From Neodiprion pinetum (lineage: Eukaryota; Arthropoda; Insecta; Hymenoptera; Diprionidae), in contig NC_060233.1 in assembly GCF_021155775.2 (NCBI RefSeq), positions 15,572,537 to 15,636,536 of the forward strand: DNA of 64,000 bases, in the 5' to 3' direction. Position 1 is the stretch's first letter, and every line of letters begins with the position of its first letter. This document shows positions 11,958 through 23,483 of this stretch, one piece after another. The notes beneath the pieces were generated by a model, which did not search any database, was not told where the DNA came from, and saw nothing but the letters and a program-made list of their open reading frames with translations. Both the position numbers and the translations under genes were made by a program.

Positions 11958-13990
11958 ATGTTGGACGATCTGTTGGGATGGCTTCATCCTCCTTACAATA
12001 ATATCGGTACGATTAAGTAATGGTTGGCGAGGCTTACGAGTCGTTTAGCCGGTTGGCGATATTATTAATTTCATTTGTTTTAGATCCGAGAACCAACGAG
12101 TGGTTTTTATTGTCGGGAGCAGGTCCGATCACTATTATACTAGTGGCGTACATTTACATTTGTACTTCGGCAGGTGAAAGATATATGAAAGACAAGCAGC
12201 CCTATGATTTACGCAAGATTCTCATAGTGTACAACTTTATTCAAATTCTAATCAGTATTTACATATTTAAAGAAGGTTTAATGGCAGGCTGGCTGTACGA
12301 TTTCAGCTACACGTGTCAGCCAAATGATTATTCGGAGAGTGAATCAGCAATGCGAGTAAGTAGAATGATCAATATTTCAGTAGCAGTACATTGGCGAAAT
12401 TTGAGAACATTAAATACTAAATTTTCTTGGGAACTTGGACAGAATTGATAAGATTCAACTTATCAAAATTTGCAACGTTTCGTTTTTTATTTTATTTAAA
12501 TTGATTTATTGGCAGAATGAATTTATAATTTTATTAAAAAATGTATATATCTGTCTAGTCTTATTTAAACATAGTTTTGAGTTGGTGTTATGGACCAAAG
12601 GATTTTAACGAGGATTTAACCTCAAAACTTGCCTGATGAAGTTGGAAAATAAATGAAACCAACGAAACGTTGCAAATTTTGATAAGTTGAATCTTATCAA
12701 TTCTGTCCAAGTTCCCAAGAAAATTTAGTATTTATTACATTTAACATGGATGATAACCAAGATTTGGATTTGAGAACATTGTGTTGACTAATTTTTATTC
12801 AGAATAATAATTCTGAGTGAAGGTTCTGAAATTTATCAGAAACATATTGCCTTTACCCAAAAAGTTTGGACGAATGAAACTTTGCAGCGTTTAAAATATT
12901 CGAGCAACGTTATAGAAATTTAACTGTGCACCGTTGCAAATGTATCAGACAAATTGCGCAATATTACAAAAACGACGGGCACCAACATAACTTTGCGAGT
13001 TTTGAAATATTCCAAACACACGGCGCTATATTTTTGCCTTGCATTGTTTAAAACGTTTTAAATACATTCCGCGAAGTCAGCGAAACATTGTAACGTCGCA
13101 TTTTCGCAATTGAAGTACTGACTAATGGGCAAAAGAAGGTGCTATTTCAGAAAATGGGAGAAGAACGGGCTATTTTGGGAAATATTAAAGAATGGGCAGT
13201 TTCGCATACATTGTCTTCAGTGTCGGTAACGTTAACCACAATAATCGCAGGCAAAATAGACCATTTTTCATACGCTTCTCGTGATGGACCGTGTTAGCAC
13301 TTTCAGACACAGCCTCCTCTTCTGTCCAGTAATCGATCAAGAAATATTATCGCAATGTTTCAGTAACATCGCCTACTTTGTGGATTATGCGATTTGATTT
13401 ATAAGCACTGCTTATTATACATATACCTATTATAATGTATTGACGACGGTTCAACAAATGATTTTTAGATAGCCAGAGCTTGTCATTCATACTTCCTCGT
13501 CAAGCTGTTTGAACTTCTGGACACCTTATTCTTTGTACTTCGGAAAAAGCAGCGTCAAATAACTTTCCTCCACCTCTATCATCACACCGTAATGCTACTA
13601 TCAACTTGGGTTGGAACTCGTTATTTCAGTGGAACGTTACATTTGACATTTTTGGGGTTGGCAAACAGCTTTGTTCATATAATTATGTACGGCTATTACA
13701 TGCTGACGGCCTTCGGGCCGGAAATGCAAAAATCCCTAATGGCCTGGAAAAAGTATCTAACAATAATGCAAATAGTACAATTCGGCGCTGTTGGCATACA
13801 CGCTGCACAGATATTTTTCATTGAATGTGACGTATCAAAACTACTGGCTACACTTGTTTGCCTGAATAGTATTATATTCATCTACCTCTTCTCGTCTTTT
13901 TATATTCAGAATTATTGTAAGAGTGACACCAACCATGTAAGAAACACAAGTTCATCGAAAACTGGTTACACTAGTAAAAAATCTGAATAA
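11958..13990 (+). CDS. ELO-2: very-long-chain fatty acid elongase (3 coding exons)
   Basis: ER-membrane acyl-CoA elongase, paralog of ELO-1. Exons are 11958-12006, 12084-12355 and 13469-13990. Their sizes (49, 272, 522 bp) and phases equal those of ELO-1, giving 280 residues. Seen directly: DPRTNEW at the start of exon 2, CQPNDYS, KLFELLDT (119-126), HLYHH (142-146), HIIMYGYY (177-184), TIMQIVQ (205-211), and a true dilysine ER-retrieval ending, KKSE. An in-frame ATG two codons upstream (11952) is an alternative start. The chosen ATG matches the exon-1 length of the paralogs. A splice-acceptor-like TTCCAG ends at 11925, suggesting an upstream non-coding exon. Intron 2 carries a mobile insertion (12412-12767). 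Part of exon 3 is nearly identical in DNA to ELO-1. Confidence 0.93.
12399..12780. mobile_element. Short retroelement-like insertion with 13-bp target duplications and hammerhead-like core
   Basis: ATTTGAGAACATT is present at both 12399-12411 and 12768-12780, flanking a 356-bp insert in intron 2 of ELO-2. The insert's ends are inverted copies of about 75 bp, beginning AATACTAAATTTTCTTGGG, and each contains an 8-bp hairpin (TTGATAAG/CTTATCAA). The corresponding intron of ELO-1 lacks the insert but shares flanking words, so it acts as an empty site. At 12633-12668 the plus strand reads CTGATGA, a GTTGG/CCAAC stem, then GAAAC, the arrangement of a hammerhead ribozyme core as found in Penelope-like elements and retrozymes. 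No complete stem I or III could be drawn. Confidence 0.62.
12781..13468. other. Rest of ELO-2 intron 2
   Basis: The first 43 bases (12781-12823) match ELO-1 intron sequence at 2391-2433, including AGAATAATAATTCTGAGTGA. This shows shared descent of the introns. The remainder is AT-rich with no recognised feature. Confidence 0.6.
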
Positions 13991-14481
13991 AAAATATTCT
14001 TTAACAATATGATAATGGCAAGTGATTTAGAAATATAAATATGAAGGACAAAAAACGGATCTATTCCGAACGGCATTGATTCTACAGAAACCAGTTCTAG
14101 AACTAATTTTATAAATGAAATTGTATCGTATGTGTATGTGTAATATGTTATTTATAATATATTGTTTGTGATAGGTTTAATTATGTATACAATCAGTCCT
14201 AAAATTATTTTTGTACAATCGGTATTGTCGTCCATTTTACTTTTTACGGTTGAAATATTCGAGACAATTCTTCTGGAGAATTTAGAAACCTGAATATTCT
14301 TGCCGAAATTTGGTTCTATGGAACAGGTCCGTAGAATCGGTCCTTACGTTCATCAATATAATGTATAAATGGATTCTGGAGAATCAGTCTAACGTCAGGT
14401 AATATTCTTTAGAAACACAATTTGTAAAATGGCAATTACGGCGGAATCGAACTTTTAGAATTAAATCCCTCTCATTGTACT
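13991..14481. other. 3' UTR and flank of ELO-2
   Basis: AT-rich. An AATAAA overlaps the stop codon (13987-13992). No clear later canonical hexamer was noticed, so the polyadenylation site is undefined. Confidence 0.35.
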
Positions 14482-15093
14482 CCTATAAAAACCTACGAGG
14501 CTGAAGTTAGCCGCAGGGTTCAGCTGCCGGTTATCGAAATCCAGGGACGAATGGGGGCCTGAAGCCCCCAACCCGAGTCTTCCGATCTTACGTCCTGGCA
14601 TCCATTGAATAGTGTGAATACTCAAGTAAACATGTGACTTTGTGAAAATATAGTCATGAGCTCCCGATAAACAATGCAATTCGTCAGTATTGGAGTGTTC
14701 CATCGGTCTCGGAGAGGGTATCATTTGCTTTCGCGGGTGAAACTGCGCATTTTGACATGGAACTCCCACCACTATTTCAGGGGTAGAACAAGGAATATTT
14801 GCGAATTTTTTCAGAATTTTCACACTTTTCCGAGTCATCGACAACAACGCTGAACTTGAAAAATTCGACTTCTTGTTACGTCCGGCGTATCGCCACGCGT
14901 CTCTATGACTGTATGTTACATATTTTTACAAAGTTCTATGTTTACTTGAGTATTCGCACTATTCAATGTATGCCAAAACGTAAGAATCGGAAGTTTCAGG
15001 TAGGGGACCTCAGGCCCCCATTCGTCCTTGGATTTTGAGAACCGGGCGGCGTCTGAAACCTGCGGCTAACCTTGGCGTTGTAAAACACCTAGG
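14482..15093. mobile_element. Inverted-repeat (MITE-like) element
   Basis: Long terminal inverted repeats of about 175 bp. GTTAGCCGCAGG, GACGAATGGGGGCCTGA, CCATTGAATAGTG-type and TACTCAAGTAAACAT words occur in order on the left, and in inverted order on the right (about 14915-15090). The arms have diverged and contain small indels. The 128-codon minus-strand frame at 14461-14847 crosses the left arm and is not a gene. Confidence 0.62.
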
Positions 15094-17513
15094 CATACCA
15101 AATATTTTCAGGGCTGAAATAATTGTCAAAGAAGTAAACCAATAAAAGAATAGAAGTAGCATAAAGTAGACTGTCCTTATTCTTGTCAAACTCCGTCTCC
15201 TTTGGAGTACATTGTATTTTCAAGATTGGATTTGAGTGTTATTAAAAAAAATCGTTCAAGTAAGTGAAATGTTGCTTACATTATACCACATACGTAATCA
15301 ATACACATATATTCATTACATAGGTAAAAGAATTGAAGGAGTTCGACTACTGTATCCGAAGTAATGAAAAATCCCATGTGTTCTTGTACCACGGGTTCAG
15401 CTATCCGCCATGTCTGGCTCAAATCTCGTCGAGCATTGAAACAGACAATATACCTAAGCTTGGACCACGGTTGAAATGACAAAACCAGGCCGATAATGAA
15501 CAGTGTGTTCTGTCAGCGCACGGCTCAGTCTTGTATAATTGTACATCCATTCTTGATTCAATACTTTAAAATCACTGGACCCAATGCTTGGGAAACGTAT
15601 GGGTTCAATGTTCAATTTCCACCAATACCATACGTTTACCAATGAGAGGACCGCGAAAGGTAAAATGAACGAAACAACTGTTTGTCAAACGCTTCGTTAT
15701 TGGTTAAAATAATACGGGATGTATAGACCACATGTTTTCGTGGATTACGACATCTTCGATGCCTACTGCTCTTAGAGATGTTACTAGGCAAATGGATTGA
15801 TACGTCATGTATTGTTACATTTTACACAAGGTTCTAAATATTGTTTTGTATTTCGTTTGAAGTTGTTCTTTTATTTTTACTCAAACCTCCATACCATAAT
15901 TTTTTATAATCTTCTTTCCCGCTTTCGGAAAGCTCTGTTATTTTTATTTTCCAACGGTTTACTTATTTTCTATCTTATCAAGATATAAAAATTCTAAGAA
16001 ATCTTACTTGCACTTGTGCATTGGAGAGAATTTTTATCTCAGGTATAAAAAAAAATATATGCAAAGTAAACAAAATGCCCGAAAATATCTGTTACATATA
16101 TTTTCGAGGATGCAGAACCTGGCACGATAGCTGTTCTGGCTATGATCCCGCCATGATAAAATAGGCTATTTGGCATATACAACAGATAAAGGAAGAATTT
16201 TTATCGGCACCGTACCGACCCACCACCCCTACGCCTAGGCTGCAGTATTGTGAAGGGTGATTAAGAAGGCCAAAAATATTTTTTACATACATGCAATCAC
16301 CTCGTTGGTTCAACTTCCTTGAAATTGGGAAGAACCAATCAGAGAGTTCGATAGATTCTTCAAATAAGAGGAACGTTGCTCAGCTAGAATTGAATCACTT
16401 GTAAACGATCCTTTTGCCAGAGCACTTCTAAAAAGCCTTCTTTTGCAACACTACTTCTCTCAATGACACACTTTAGATACTTGTTTAAAATCTTCTTACA
16501 ATAGACGTTCTAAATCTCGACCTTTCAGCGTGGGCATCTTCTTCAACTAAGAACTGAAAATGTGTCAATAAAATTTTTTGAACTAACTACGTTTACTTTT
16601 ATCCATAAACATATATACTGAAATAATTTATGTTCGCAACTATTATTGCACGAAGCGTGTGACTCGATAATCGCAATGTCATGATTAAGGTCGAACTGTG
16701 ATAAGTCAACCTCAATGCCGCACGAATAAAAATACAATATCCATTTCAAAGAAAGATTCAGGTCTTGAAATGACCTGATAATGAAACAGAGGAAATGAAC
16801 ATCGCAGAATTATCGCTAAGGTATTCTCTAATTAGAAAACAGTGTGAAAAATAATGCTTCAATGAACCGTACGAGTACTAAAATTTCTAATTCTATTCCG
16901 ACTCGATAAACTTGGTAGTTGTACGGGATGTTTCCGACTAAATGCCACAGTATGTAGGGTTGCCTACTACTCAGGGAACAAATATCAGTAAAAACTATCG
17001 AGTCATTTAATCATTTCAAAGTAACTCCGAGACGCGATCACTGAATGTTTCAACGTAGGTTATAAACAACGAAAAACTGTTTGGCCACATCCATACAACT
17101 CTGCCAAGGCAAGACGGGCAATTCCAACTTATTCGCGAGGACTTTGAACGCGCTACTTATCGATAACTCGTACCGACGTTTGTTTCCCTCAGTGGCAGAC
17201 AACCCAAGATACTGTGGTGTTTACTCGGAAACAACCTGTACACGAGGCATGAAAAATGCAGTTGGACACATAAATTGAATATGCAATTGTTACTTGCTGT
17301 TCATGATACTACAAGTGAAGTTTCAGAATCGTTAGTTACAATTTCAATTTCTGCTGATGTACTGCGGGCAAATGCCTGAATAGCAAGTATTCCAAAAACT
17401 CACTGAAAATACATTCCGCATAGCAGGTATTGAATCAGTTTGTATGTATTCGCATATTTCGCCACCATTTCACTTCAACTTACCAATAATTCGGTACAAT
17501 TTGTGCTTTTCAG
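15094..17513. other. Intergenic DNA between ELO-2 and ELO-3
   Basis: No gene was recognised. Two overlapping minus-strand frames in different phases (15454-15642 and 15276-15482) look more protein-like than the rest, with several Trp and Cys residues, and could be a frameshifted fragment. They match nothing I can name. The remainder is AT-rich. Confidence 0.4.
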
Positions 17514-17543
17514 CTAAACACGCTTCCCGTATTATTAACAAAA

Positions 17544-20500
17544 ATGTTAAATCGCCTTCTCGGATGGTTTTACCCATCGTACCATAATAATGGTTCGTTC
17601 ATGAGTATTTTATAAAATTGCCCACGCTACTTGGTTTAAATTACTAGGCCACTCAACTGAACTTTGGGTTAACTTTTTCCCCAGACCCCAGAACTGCCGA
17701 GTGGTTTTTAATGTCGGGACCAGGGCCTGTGATTATTATACTGGCGATGTACCTGTATATCTGCACTTCAGGCCGAAGTTTCATGAGAGACAAGCCACCC
17801 TACACGTTGCGCAAAACTATGATTGTGCACAACTTGATTCAAGTCTTTTTCAACATTTATTTAATCCGAGAGGGCTTAATGGCAGGCTGGCTTTACGATT
17901 ACAGCTACTCGTGTCAACCATTCGTTTATTCGGAAAGCCCGTCGGATATTCGGGTGAGTTCAATTTGTAGATTAAGATTGTTTTCATGTATGGAAAGGAA
18001 ATGTTGGTGAAAGTTGACAGGCTGAATTTCAGCGATTAACTGCTCATGAGCGAGCTTCAGCTGTAAGACGCGGTTTGCGGAACTTATGTATTTTAACGCT
18101 CGTAAGATTTTCGAGAGCGGAATGCTCGTAATTACCAACGCTGGTGGGAGTCTTTGTCTTTATGATGTTTAATGAACCTTGAAATAATTAAGAAAAAAAG
18201 TTACGTGCTCGAAAAAGGAAGGTGGATGGTTAATCTTTTCCTAATTAAAGATCCCTGTGGTTTGACTATCTATTTCTTTGGCAGGCGTCGGATTTTACTC
18301 CGTTGCAGTGAACTTTACAGACGCAGGATTGAGGGGTTGACGTCCCTGCCTTCCCACAAACTCAGGTTTTTACACCGTTCGTGTGATTGGATAAATTGAG
18401 ACGCACCGTTTTACCGTTGCTGCAGTTTCGCAAATACCAAAGATTGTCGTCCCTGTGTGGTTTGCTACTAACCTTCAATGACTATTTATAGAGATCGCTA
18501 TTTGGAGTGTGATCATACCTGTAAACATGAAAATCATGTCTTATCTTATATTGAATTTCACCACTGAGGCAGAAAGTAAACATTATTCGACATAACCTCT
18601 CAATCGGTAGATATCGCACAAGGCGACGACGTATTGATAAAATTCAAACAATTAATACTGATTTAACGCAAATCAAAGACCACACACTGTAAGCAAGCTG
18701 AATGTGGATGCGTAGTCAGATGTTTCTAAAGGATAAAAGCATAGTAATTATGAAAGTGACTCATCGGTTATTGTCACGGCGTAGAACGCATTGGAAGGCT
18801 ACGATCGAATTTAGAGTTAAATTTTAAAGATAGAACAATTCGTAAGCCAAGCGCCTTGGCAGATAGAGTAGAATTATGGGATATAGGGATAGACGCATAG
18901 CGGTTCTTTCAGCTACTGAAGGAAATCGAAATATTTAGAGTCTAGCTGAAGTAGAACTATAAACAAATTTAACTTTGTAAAACTCAGGAGCGTAACCTAT
19001 GAATTGAGTATTTGAATGAAATTTTTTTTTCCATTTTTAGGGGTGCATAATGCAGTGCAAGCCAAAATAATGAGGACGTATTTTTTGTTTTTCGTTAAAA
19101 ATGATAATTTTTCATGTTATAGGTGATTGAATTTCACTGATTTTAATATATATAGATATATCTTAACATGGGTGACGTCACAATGTTATAGTTTTCAATC
19201 TGTTATATTAATGGCAATTTTGATTCAATCGAAAAAATAAAAAATAAGTCCAAAATATTTTTTTCCAATCTACAAGAATATGAAATAAAAAAATTTCATT
19301 CAAATACTCAATTGCGTAATTTGTTCTTTATTTTATTTTACCTTTTGTTTTTTCGTTCTTGCATGAGCATGCGACATTCTTGATACCAAAAGATTGTATT
19401 TCTTTGAATTGATTTGGTTGATTAAATATTACGGTGTATCAAAACTTGCTTTCTTACTCAGGTAACAACTTGTCAAAGATAAGTAAAATCATTCAAGTAG
19501 AGAGGGAACAGCAACGGAGTAAAATCATGGGAACAGAAAATCTACATGGAGTAAAATCCATTATTAGAGGAGGGAATACGGCTAGAAGGAAAAACTCAGC
19601 CTTCGAAAAAATAGCTTAGGGTACAACGGCGAGTCCGAATCTGGTCAAAACATAGCACGGCGTCATAGCCCGCGTCTGTGGGAAACTATGGACGACAAAC
19701 TGTCAACCCTGCGTCTGCAAGTCCGCTGCACCAGAGTCAAATCCCGCGTCAGCTTAGATTAGAGGTAGGTAGAGAACAGGAACTTTTTTGGTCAGAAAAG
19801 AAACCAATCTCCTACGTTCCGTTTTCAACACGGAGCTCCTTTTTTTATAAATTATATAAAGGTCCTTTCACATCACCGAGACAAAGACATCCACTGGCGT
19901 AGGTGATTACGGTCGTCATCCCAATGCTGCAAATTGTTGGGTGTCGATCAAGTCTCTGGCACTGGACTAGATTCTCTTATAGCAGGACGTCCCGTTGTTG
20001 TCCCCGCCAAACGTGGCGCTAGTAGTCACATACTTTACCCCCTACGCTCCTCACTCTCCGAAAATCTGCTCTCTGCGTTGTTCTTAACCTCCGTACAACC
20101 AATAGGGACCGCGCATTGTGAGCAGGTGACTACTAGCGCCGCGTAGTGGCAGAATATACTAACGGGAACACGTTATACCACCAGTGTCAGGTGTCAGGGG
20201 CCTGGTGTAGATGAATGTAGCTGCGGTAACGTCGAGGATCGTCAAAAAACACAACAAGTATGCTACGCGTGAGTTGAAAGCAGACAGAAAGTGCTAATGG
20301 CGGTAATTTCAAAACCTTTCCAGCAAGAAAATTGGCATTTGTAATTTCGTTTTAATCAATAATGTCTTTTAATACGTGTCAAAATAATTGTCAATAGAAT
20401 AGAGCATCTGTTTTTGAGGGGTTTAAAAAATATTTTGGAAAGGTAATAAAATTATTGCGTGACTTTATTTTGATGATTCGATTGGATTTTTATCAGACGT

Positions 20501-21783
20501 ACCGAACGTTTTGAAACCGACCAAAAAATTAATTTATCTCGTCTCGGATCATCCAGCCCCCCTACTTTCGAATACCATCGTATCAACTATATACACGTAA
20601 TTGAAACATTAATTTTCATAAAGCATACAATATACATATATCAGCTTTGTGTTGATGCAATCTTACTGCAATTATGACGTGTCAGTTGAATAAATTGCAA
20701 TATTGCAACAATCCATCTGCAATGTTTCATACAGAAGCTGTTAATTGTAATATTGCTACAATGTGTCTGGATGGTAACCGCAACTGCGATATAGCAATGT
20801 TGTTGTAATGTTGATTCAATATTTTGTACTGTGTGTGATCTTGGTTGCTTCACAAACCTTAGATTGATTGATTATGTGTAATCACGATGATTTTTTGCTT
20901 CAGACGTTCAGTTTTGCTGCTATATTTAGTTCAATTCACATATAATCCAATTGATTTCAAATGTATTTTGATGAGACAGATGAAATGAGTGTTTATACAT
21001 CATCAAATCTTGCAGTAAAATCGTAACAACGTCACTTGGCAAGGTTAAAATTTGTAAGACACATTGTGCAATTTTTTCGCTGTATATTTTGAGTGAACAC
21101 GTGAAACTGTATTATGCCTGTAATTTTGCTGCTATAGTAAAAGGATAGAAATATTGCAGTAACATTCGCCAAATGTTGCGTGGTAACGTGGGCTTACGAA
21201 CTTAAACCGTTTTAATAATTTACAGATGGCGAGAAGCGTACACCTGTACTTCATTTGCAAGATCATCCAACTTTTAGATACGGTATTCGTTGTACTCCGC
21301 AAGAAGGAACGTCAATTATCTTTATTTCATGTTTGTTACCACATTACAGCGGTGACTTATTCTTGGATTGGAGTCCGTTACATGGCTGGTGGTCATTCAA
21401 CGTTTATCGGACTATTGAACTGTTTTGTTCTGACATTTGTATACAGCTATTACTTACTCGCTGCAATTGGGCCGAAAGTACAGAAGTACCTGGTGTGGAA
21501 AAAGTATCTGACTGCACTACAAATCGTACGATTTGTTATTGCAGATTTACACAGTATACAAGTGTTCTTCATCGACTGTACCGTTCCAAAGTCAACAGCT
21601 CTGGGCACAATAGTGATCAGCACTACTTTTACGTACATGCTCGCATCCTTTTATGTCCAAAATTACCATAAAAGTAACGTTAATAACGTGGCGTGCGTAG
21701 GTGTCTCAAAAAATAATTCCAGCAGTCTGAAATCTAATAAAAAAGATTTTAAACTTCAAAGTATCCCTGGACAGTGTGATTAA
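17544..21783 (+). CDS. ELO-3: divergent elongase paralog, probable pseudoenzyme (3 coding exons)
   Basis: Third ELO paralog, 291 residues. Exons are 17544-17592, 17685-17953 and 21226-21783; exon 2 is one codon shorter than in ELO-1 and ELO-2. Splice phases are the same. The first donor is GTTCGT, weaker than the others. The fold is recognisable (DPRTAEW, CQPFVYS, LLDTVFVVLRKKERQ, W-KKYLT). All four family motifs are altered: KxxExxDT reads KIIQLLDT (Gln121 for Glu), HxxHH reads HVCYH (Tyr144 for the middle His), HxxMYxYY reads LTFVYSYY (Leu175, Val178), and TxxQxxQ reads TALQIVR (Arg208). The histidine box is needed for catalysis in this family, so normal elongase activity is unlikely. The frame is intact and the C-terminus is extended without a dilysine signal. 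It may be a new-function membrane protein or an early pseudogene. Confidence 0.85.
18991..19318. mobile_element. Small MITE-like element in ELO-3 intron 2
   Basis: AATTGAGTATTTGAATGAAA at about 19003 is repeated in inverted orientation at about 19293-19312, giving terminal repeats of about 35 bp around a 330-bp AT-rich core. No coding capacity. Confidence 0.6.
19985..20170. repeat. Small inverted-repeat element in ELO-3 intron 2
   Basis: GGCGCTAGTAGTCAC at 20015-20029 is inverted exactly at 20126-20140. Weaker matching continues outward on both sides (CCCGTT...). GC-rich relative to its surroundings, with no coding capacity. Confidence 0.5.
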
Positions 21784-21943
21784 GTTGCATGCTATATCAA
21801 TTGAAAGTACGGATGGTTGAGGGTCGTAACTTAAGGAATCCTCATATCAAATTGGGCTATGGTGTTGTAATCGAATATCGTAAATCGATTCCACGGTAAC
21901 ATGAAGTTGTTTTATACTGTCTATACCTGTTCTATGTTAAATT

Positions 21944-21949
21944 AATAAA
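21944..21949 (+). terminator. Probable poly(A) signal of ELO-3
   Basis: AATAAA 160 bases after the ELO-3 stop codon. It supports ELO-3 still having a normal transcript end, although the hexamer is common in AT-rich DNA. Confidence 0.35.
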
Positions 21950-22079
21950 GTTACAATGTTCATGGTTTTAATAGCTTCGTCAAATTATTACTACAATGTG
22001 GTCCGTAAAATAGGGAATTACGTATTTTTCATTATGCGCTGGAATTCAGAATCAAATATCTATTTATTAAGCCTATATC

Positions 22080-23061
22080 TATACAGAATGAATTGCTCAC
22101 GATAGAATAGTCAGTCGTCTGCTACAATTTGATGCGCATGCGCTGCAATCTGAGAGCAGTTAGCTAGGATGATCAAGCGTCACGAATATAACCTCAAAAA
22201 TGTTGGCAGTTGTCGCTAGCAGTTGTGTTACAACTCTCAAATTGTAGCCCATGCGCATTGTTACGTAAGAAATTGAAACCTGGGGTCCGATAAGATCGCC
22301 AGTTCCCAAGAGAGTAGCCACCACTCTTTGATAACCAAATGGATGGTAGTTTCGATCAAGTGTTTATTGATTATATACGCAGATGCATTGTTAGAAGAAA
22401 TGTTGAAGACAAGAGAAGCCTCACCATGGAAGTACAGGTATTGCCTTACTTTACTGTTCAAGTAATGACTGTCGTGGTAACTTGGATAGCGTTAATGATA
22501 TATTGTAGTATAATTCGAGATTGGGGTCTCCAGCCGAGGCGTGGCTTAAAAAATTGCACCTAGCGGTGAAAATACGGACTACAGTGAGTTGGTCACGCTG
22601 TACATGAACAAATGTAGACAAGTGTATTTTTATAAGAATACATTTTGTTTTTGTAATTTTAAAATACAAAATGAAACTTTTATTATAAGAAGTTTGTAAA
22701 TTTGTACATAAACAAGTACATAGTCCGAGTCAGCTGATGCGATTCAATCTACTCGCTCAGATGTTGAATATCACCACCAGATAGCCTATCCGAGCACTAG
22801 AGTTCCCAATAATATATGCCATAGGCTCCAAGCGAATCGTTAAATTGGAACTCAGCTAAAGGCACCGACGAGAGGCTCGTCCATATGACTCGGTAACTGA
22901 TCGTGCTATCAATAAGTTGGTTACTAAAAAGTCATCCGCTTATACGCCTCGTATGAGTTGGCAACTGTGTAGTCTTAAAGTGATTCGAAGGGGTAGATTC
23001 TCATAGCATTAAATTGCAACGGACGACGGACCATTCTGTCATGAGCAATTCACTCTGTATA
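22080..23061. mobile_element. Inverted-repeat element, family A
   Basis: TATACAGAATGAATTGCTCA at 22080 is found inverted at about 23042-23061, with related words inward (GTCGTCTGCTACAATTTGATGC against GCATTAAATTGCAACGGACGAC). A further partial inverted copy of the subterminal part lies at about 22225-22262. No transposase frame. Confidence 0.55.
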
Positions 23062-23483
23062 TTGGCACTGATAGGTAAGCTATCTTCACTAATTGTAAGT
23101 TTTCATGTGAAACGGATGTATCAAAAGTGCAACGGATGATTTACTAATAGAAAGGTGATTCTTGGATATGAAGGTCAGAGAAATTAAAGAAACTGAAATT
23201 TGATTATGTGATGCATGTGGTGGATGATTTGTCTCGTCGATTTCCAATAAAACTAGATGAAGAGTATTCTTGGTGCCGAGTATTTTTCATGTCCTTATTT
23301 CAAATAATTTAGGTTCATGTTATATTTGAAATGTACTTTTTATGAGTGAACGATTCATCAGATTAACAAAATGTGAATAACTAATATTGTTTATACTAGT
23401 TCCGTATTTTGTTTGGTCGTGCTGACTAACACACTTTGTTTCTGGTCTTGCGCATATTATGCAAGGACATTTGAAAGTGGCCC

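Larger units (their letters stand above)
17954..21225. other. ELO-3 intron 2
   Basis: A 3.3-kb intron, far longer than the matching introns of ELO-1 (422 bp) and ELO-2 (1113 bp), expanded by at least two inverted-repeat elements listed separately. A stretch at about 20640-20860 is rich in GCAATATTGCAACAAT-type words. Confidence 0.7.

Noticed and set aside
14461..14847. 128-codon minus-strand frame
   Set aside because: Lies across the left arm of the 14482-15093 inverted-repeat element.
15276..15642. Two overlapping minus-strand frames as a frameshifted gene
   Set aside because: Composition is protein-like but no family, splice context or partner exons could be identified; mentioned only as part of the intergenic stretch.
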